A stretch of DNA of 64,000 nt from Cytophagaceae bacterium (GTDB taxonomy: Bacteria; Bacteroidota; Bacteroidia; Cytophagales; Flexibacteraceae). Made by a program: the position numbers and the translations under genes. Location: assembly GCA_027490155.1 (NCBI GenBank), contig JAIXYP010000013.1, positions 25,270 through 89,269 on the forward strand. The letters are read 5' to 3'. Each line of letters starts with the position of its first letter. Positions within the stretch are counted from its first letter, which is position 1. Below, in pieces: positions 61,547 through 64,000 of the stretch. Below the pieces are notes generated by a model. That model did no database searches, was not told where the DNA came from, and saw nothing but the letters and a program-made list of their open reading frames with translations.

Positions 61547-64000
61547 CTACTGTTTCACAACCTTACCTTGTTGTACATCGGTAGCAGTCGTGATTCTATA
61601 CAGATATACGCCCGCTGGCAGATTTGTCAAATCAACACTTGACGAACCTAGCACTGGCTGACTAAGCTGCACTTTGCCGTTAGCATTGTATAAGTCAATG
61701 GTTGCTGCGTCTTCCAAACCAAGTACATAAAGTTCGCGACTTGTTGGGTTAGGATATACAGACAATGGCTGCCCTTTACTTCCGATAGGAATATAGATGA
61801 TGTTGCTCAGTGAAGTCTTGCCATCAAAATCTACCTGGCGCAAACGATAGTACGCAGCTCCTTTATAGGGATCAGTAAAATTGAAGCTTGCTAAACTGTT
61901 ACTATTTCCGTCACCAGCTATAAAGCCAATACTATCGAACTGTTGGCTGTTTTCACTTCGCTCAACGATGAAGCCTCTGTTGGACTGCTGGCTTGCTACG
62001 CTCCAGTTTAATTTCACCTCGGCTTCTTTACGTTGCCCGCTGAAAGTGGTCCATGTAACTGGTAATGGGTTGTTATCTCCACTCGCAGTCCAGTCGCTGA
62101 AGCTATTGGTATTCACCCAAAGGCCGTAAGAACCTACGGAAGCAGATAGATTTTGTTTCGGTCCGACCTTTGTCCAGCTTGTTCCATTATCGGGGCGCCT
62201 CCAGACTTGTACACTAGCCATATTGTTGTTATTGCGTACAGCTGGCAACCAATCAAGCCTTAGGCTACGACCTGAGACGGGCTGGCGATGTGCCCTAATG
62301 GACCAAGTATAGCCGATACCAGAGGCTGAACCAAACGTAGCAGCCACCTCACGGCGCTCTACAAAGACGGTGTCAAGGTCATCTAGCCCACCTGTTAGGC
62401 GTACCCCGAGCATATCAAGTGCACCGCGACCAACTTGGCGACCCAGAGCTCGTACCCGACCGATAATGCGGCTTGTGGCATTTTCGTTTGGTTTGCTAGC
62501 AGTTGACGCCAGATTGACTAGGTGAGAACCCGCCACAATGTTTCCGTTGGTCAAAGTTAGGCTGTTACATACATTGAGATCCCCATTCAATTGAATATGG
62601 TTGCCGTTGTCAATCACAACATTACCTACTGAAGCGTTTCCTACCGCTTGAGATAGTATACCAACCAACTCCAACGTAGAGCTGCAACCACCTGAGATTA
62701 CGCCGCCACCAGTTAGGTTACCATATAAGGTGAGTTTATTGCTAGCCGAAATGTTAAGGGTTACACCAGTTGGTATGATTAGATTATTAGCAATTGCGTT
62801 TGCGCTAATAATAGGCGCAATGCCAGCACTCCTGATTACTACTGTACTTGTAGAGGTCGGAATACCACCGCACCAGTTGCTAGGATCAGTCCAAGAAGCA
62901 TTGTTACCCAACCAAGTACCTTCAGCAATGCTTGTTATGCTGATAGGTGAGGTAGTGATTTGGCATCCTGCAAGTGTTGTAACGACAGCAGAATAATTAT
63001 TGGTTCCTGCAATCACTGGGGTTGAAGCCCCTGACCCACCTGTTGACCAAGCATAGGTACACCCAATACAAGTAGCTGCATTCGTAACCGAAACCGCATT
63101 GCCGATACAAGCACTAGAGCCATTGGTGGCACTTAATAATGGGGTGAAGGATGGATTAACAGTCACCGTTAGGTTCTGCGGAATACTACTGCAAGTATTC
63201 GAAGTTGTAATGTATGCATAAGTCACTACAATTGGCGCTGAAGTACTGTTAGTCAGAGTTTCTGAAATAGAACCTGTACCACTACCCGCTGCATTCAGAT
63301 TAATACCTATAACTGACGCGCGCGTCCATGTAAAGGTAGCTCCAGCCGTTGTACTCGTTGGGCTGTAATTAAAGGCGGTGTTGCTACAGATTGCAGTTGG
63401 TGTCAAGGTAGAGCTCAACACTGGAGTCGGATTGACAACGACTGTTACGTTCTGGGTATTAGTGCAGCTATTGCCAGTCAAGGTGTAGGCATAGACTACA
63501 CTGATTGGGGCAGTGGTGTTGTTGACCAAAGCACCGGATGGGTTGCCAGTTTGTGCGGTCGTGATCGCAGCGTTTCCACCGATGGCAGCACGGGTCCAAG
63601 TGAAGGTCGTGCCAGCAGTTGCACTAGTTGGTGTATAGCTAAAGTTAGCACCAGCGCAAATGGCGGTTGGTGTCAAGCTAGAGCTCAACGATGGTGTCGG
63701 ATTGACAACTACTGTTACGTTTTGGGTATTAGTGCAGCTGTTGGCAGTCAAGGTATAGACATAGACTACACTAATCGGAGCAGTGGTATTGTTGACCAAG
63801 GCACCAGATGGGTTGCCAGTTTGTGCTGTCGTGATCGCTGCATTACCACCGATGGCAGCACGTGTCCAAGTGAAGGTCGTGCCAGCAGTTGCACTGGTTG
63901 GGGTATAGCTAAAGTTAGCACCAGCGCAAATGGCGGTTGGTGTCAAGCTAGAGCTCAACGATGGTGTCGGATTGACAACTACTGTTACGTTTTGGGTATT
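61547..64000 (-). CDS. Repeat-rich T9SS surface protein (5' end outside the window)
   Basis: At least 818 residues, the N-terminus is missing since the frame is open to the edge. The visible part has two almost identical 90-residue PKD/Ig-like repeats (TPTAICAGANFSYTPTSATA) and a diverged third, then an SPRY/PKD-like section, a beta-helix-like region (about 350-500) with a G-rich pattern, a fibronectin-like segment (WTTFSGQRKEAEVKLNWSVA) and the Por sorting domain at the end (SVYPNPTSRELYVLGL, GVYLYRITT, KVVKQ). A cell-surface adhesin-like role is inferred only from the architecture. Confidence 0.85.
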   Translation of the reverse strand, partial: NTQNVTVVVNPTPSLSSSLTPTAICAGANFSYTPTSATAGTTFTWTRAAIGGNAAITTAQTGNPSGALVNNTTAPISVVYVYTLTANSCTNTQNVTVVVNPTPSLSSSLTPTAICAGANFSYTPTSATAGTTFTWTRAAIGGNAAITTAQTGNPSGALVNNTTAPISVVYAYTLTGNSCTNTQNVTVVVNPTPVLSSTLTPTAICSNTAFNYSPTSTTAGATFTWTRASVIGINLNAAGSGTGSISETLTNSTSAPIVVTYAYITTSNTCSSIPQNLTVTVNPSFTPLLSATNGSSACIGNAVSVTNAATCIGCTYAWSTGGSGASTPVIAGTNNYSAVVTTLAGCQITTSPISITSIAEGTWLGNNASWTDPSNWCGGIPTSTSTVVIRSAGIAPIISANAIANNLIIPTGVTLNISASNKLTLYGNLTGGGVISGGCSSTLELVGILSQAVGNASVGNVVIDNGNHIQLNGDLNVCNSLTLTNGNIVAGSHLVNLASTASKPNENATSRIIGRVRALGRQVGRGALDMLGVRLTGGLDDLDTVFVERREVAATFGSASGIGYTWSIRAHRQPVSGRSLRLDWLPAVRNNNNMASVQVWRRPDNGTSWTKVGPKQNLSASVGSYGLWVNTNSFSDWTASGDNNPLPVTWTTFSGQRKEAEVKLNWSVASQQSNRGFIVERSENSQQFDSIGFIAGDGNSNSLASFNFTDPYKGAAYYRLRQVDFDGKTSLSNIIYIPIGSKGQPLSVYPNPTSRELYVLGLEDAATIDLYNANGKVQLSQPVLGSSSVDLTNLPAGVYLYRITTATDVQQGKVVKQ
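63431..64000 (-). repeat. 270-bp tandem repeats inside the surface protein gene
   Basis: Unit 63431-63700 is followed by 63701-63970 with few differences, and a third copy starts at 63971 and leaves the window. A more diverged copy lies just left (about 63161-63430). Each unit encodes 90 residues, and the period keeps the frame. Confidence 0.85.

Noticed and set aside
63431..64000. Tandem repeats as a CRISPR array
   Set aside because: The 270-bp units are coding, contiguous and in frame, with no spacers.

Overview
The window looks like a chromosomal segment of a Bacteroidota bacterium, probably an aquatic, polysaccharide-degrading member of the Saprospiria/Chitinophagia/Cytophagia side of the phylum. 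The evidence is type IX secretion (Por) C-terminal sorting domains on several secreted proteins, a TonB-dependent receptor with a carboxypeptidase-regulatory N-terminal domain, no visible Shine-Dalgarno sequences, several promoter-like TTG/TAnnTTTG elements, and a proton-pumping rhodopsin paired with a retinal-forming dioxygenase. I call 45 protein genes and see no tRNA, rRNA, CRISPR array, insertion sequence or prophage. Both ends are open: the last gene (61547-64000, minus) runs off the right edge.

Layout. 93-5358: a GT2 glycosyltransferase, a cytoplasmic-type GH13 enzyme and a lone NuoL. 5400-12402: a fucose/xylan block with a secreted GH29 fucosidase, a FucP-type permease, a COG3618 lactonase, a divergent GH10 xylanase, a RhaM-family mutarotase and a processive-type GT2. 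12470-16829: WD40 protein, DivIVA-domain protein, FolB, MurF and a small exported protein. 17032-26837: a starch-related region with two large secreted GH13 enzymes carrying T9SS tails, between them a small T9SS protein that resembles the N-terminal module of one of them, then a TonB receptor. 27127-35422: TetR regulator, RsmI-like methyltransferase, DUF1207 protein, a lone NuoN, PurF, a TonB-C protein, a lipoprotein and a NodB deacetylase. 35556-44472: Ig-like lipoprotein, a giant ThuA/sorbosone-dehydrogenase/PKD/cytochrome c protein, a DUF4861 protein and a GH52 beta-xylosidase. 44561-57726: mostly housekeeping genes (galK, adk, hpt, an RmlD-like reductase, cyclophilin, hemC, DnaQ-type exonuclease, trxB, M23/LysM peptidase, uvrA, folK). 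57723-60978: a TspO-like membrane protein, the rhodopsin and Blh. 61547-64000: a repeat-containing T9SS surface protein.

How the parts fit. The extracellular enzymes (GH29, GH10, GH52, two GH13) would release fucose, xylo-oligosaccharides and malto-oligosaccharides. Uptake and early steps are only partly encoded here, and there is no SusC/SusD pair. The rhodopsin carries the DTE proton-pump triad, a green-tuning Met, the Schiff-base Lys and a Gly at the carotenoid-antenna fenestration position, with the beta-carotene cleavage enzyme converging on it. This is the most complete functional module in the window. Both sides of it are flanked by about 570-650 bp of sequence without confident genes. 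Two well-formed palindrome arrangements (one between the GH10 and lactonase genes, one over the tetR promoter) are the best regulatory candidates.
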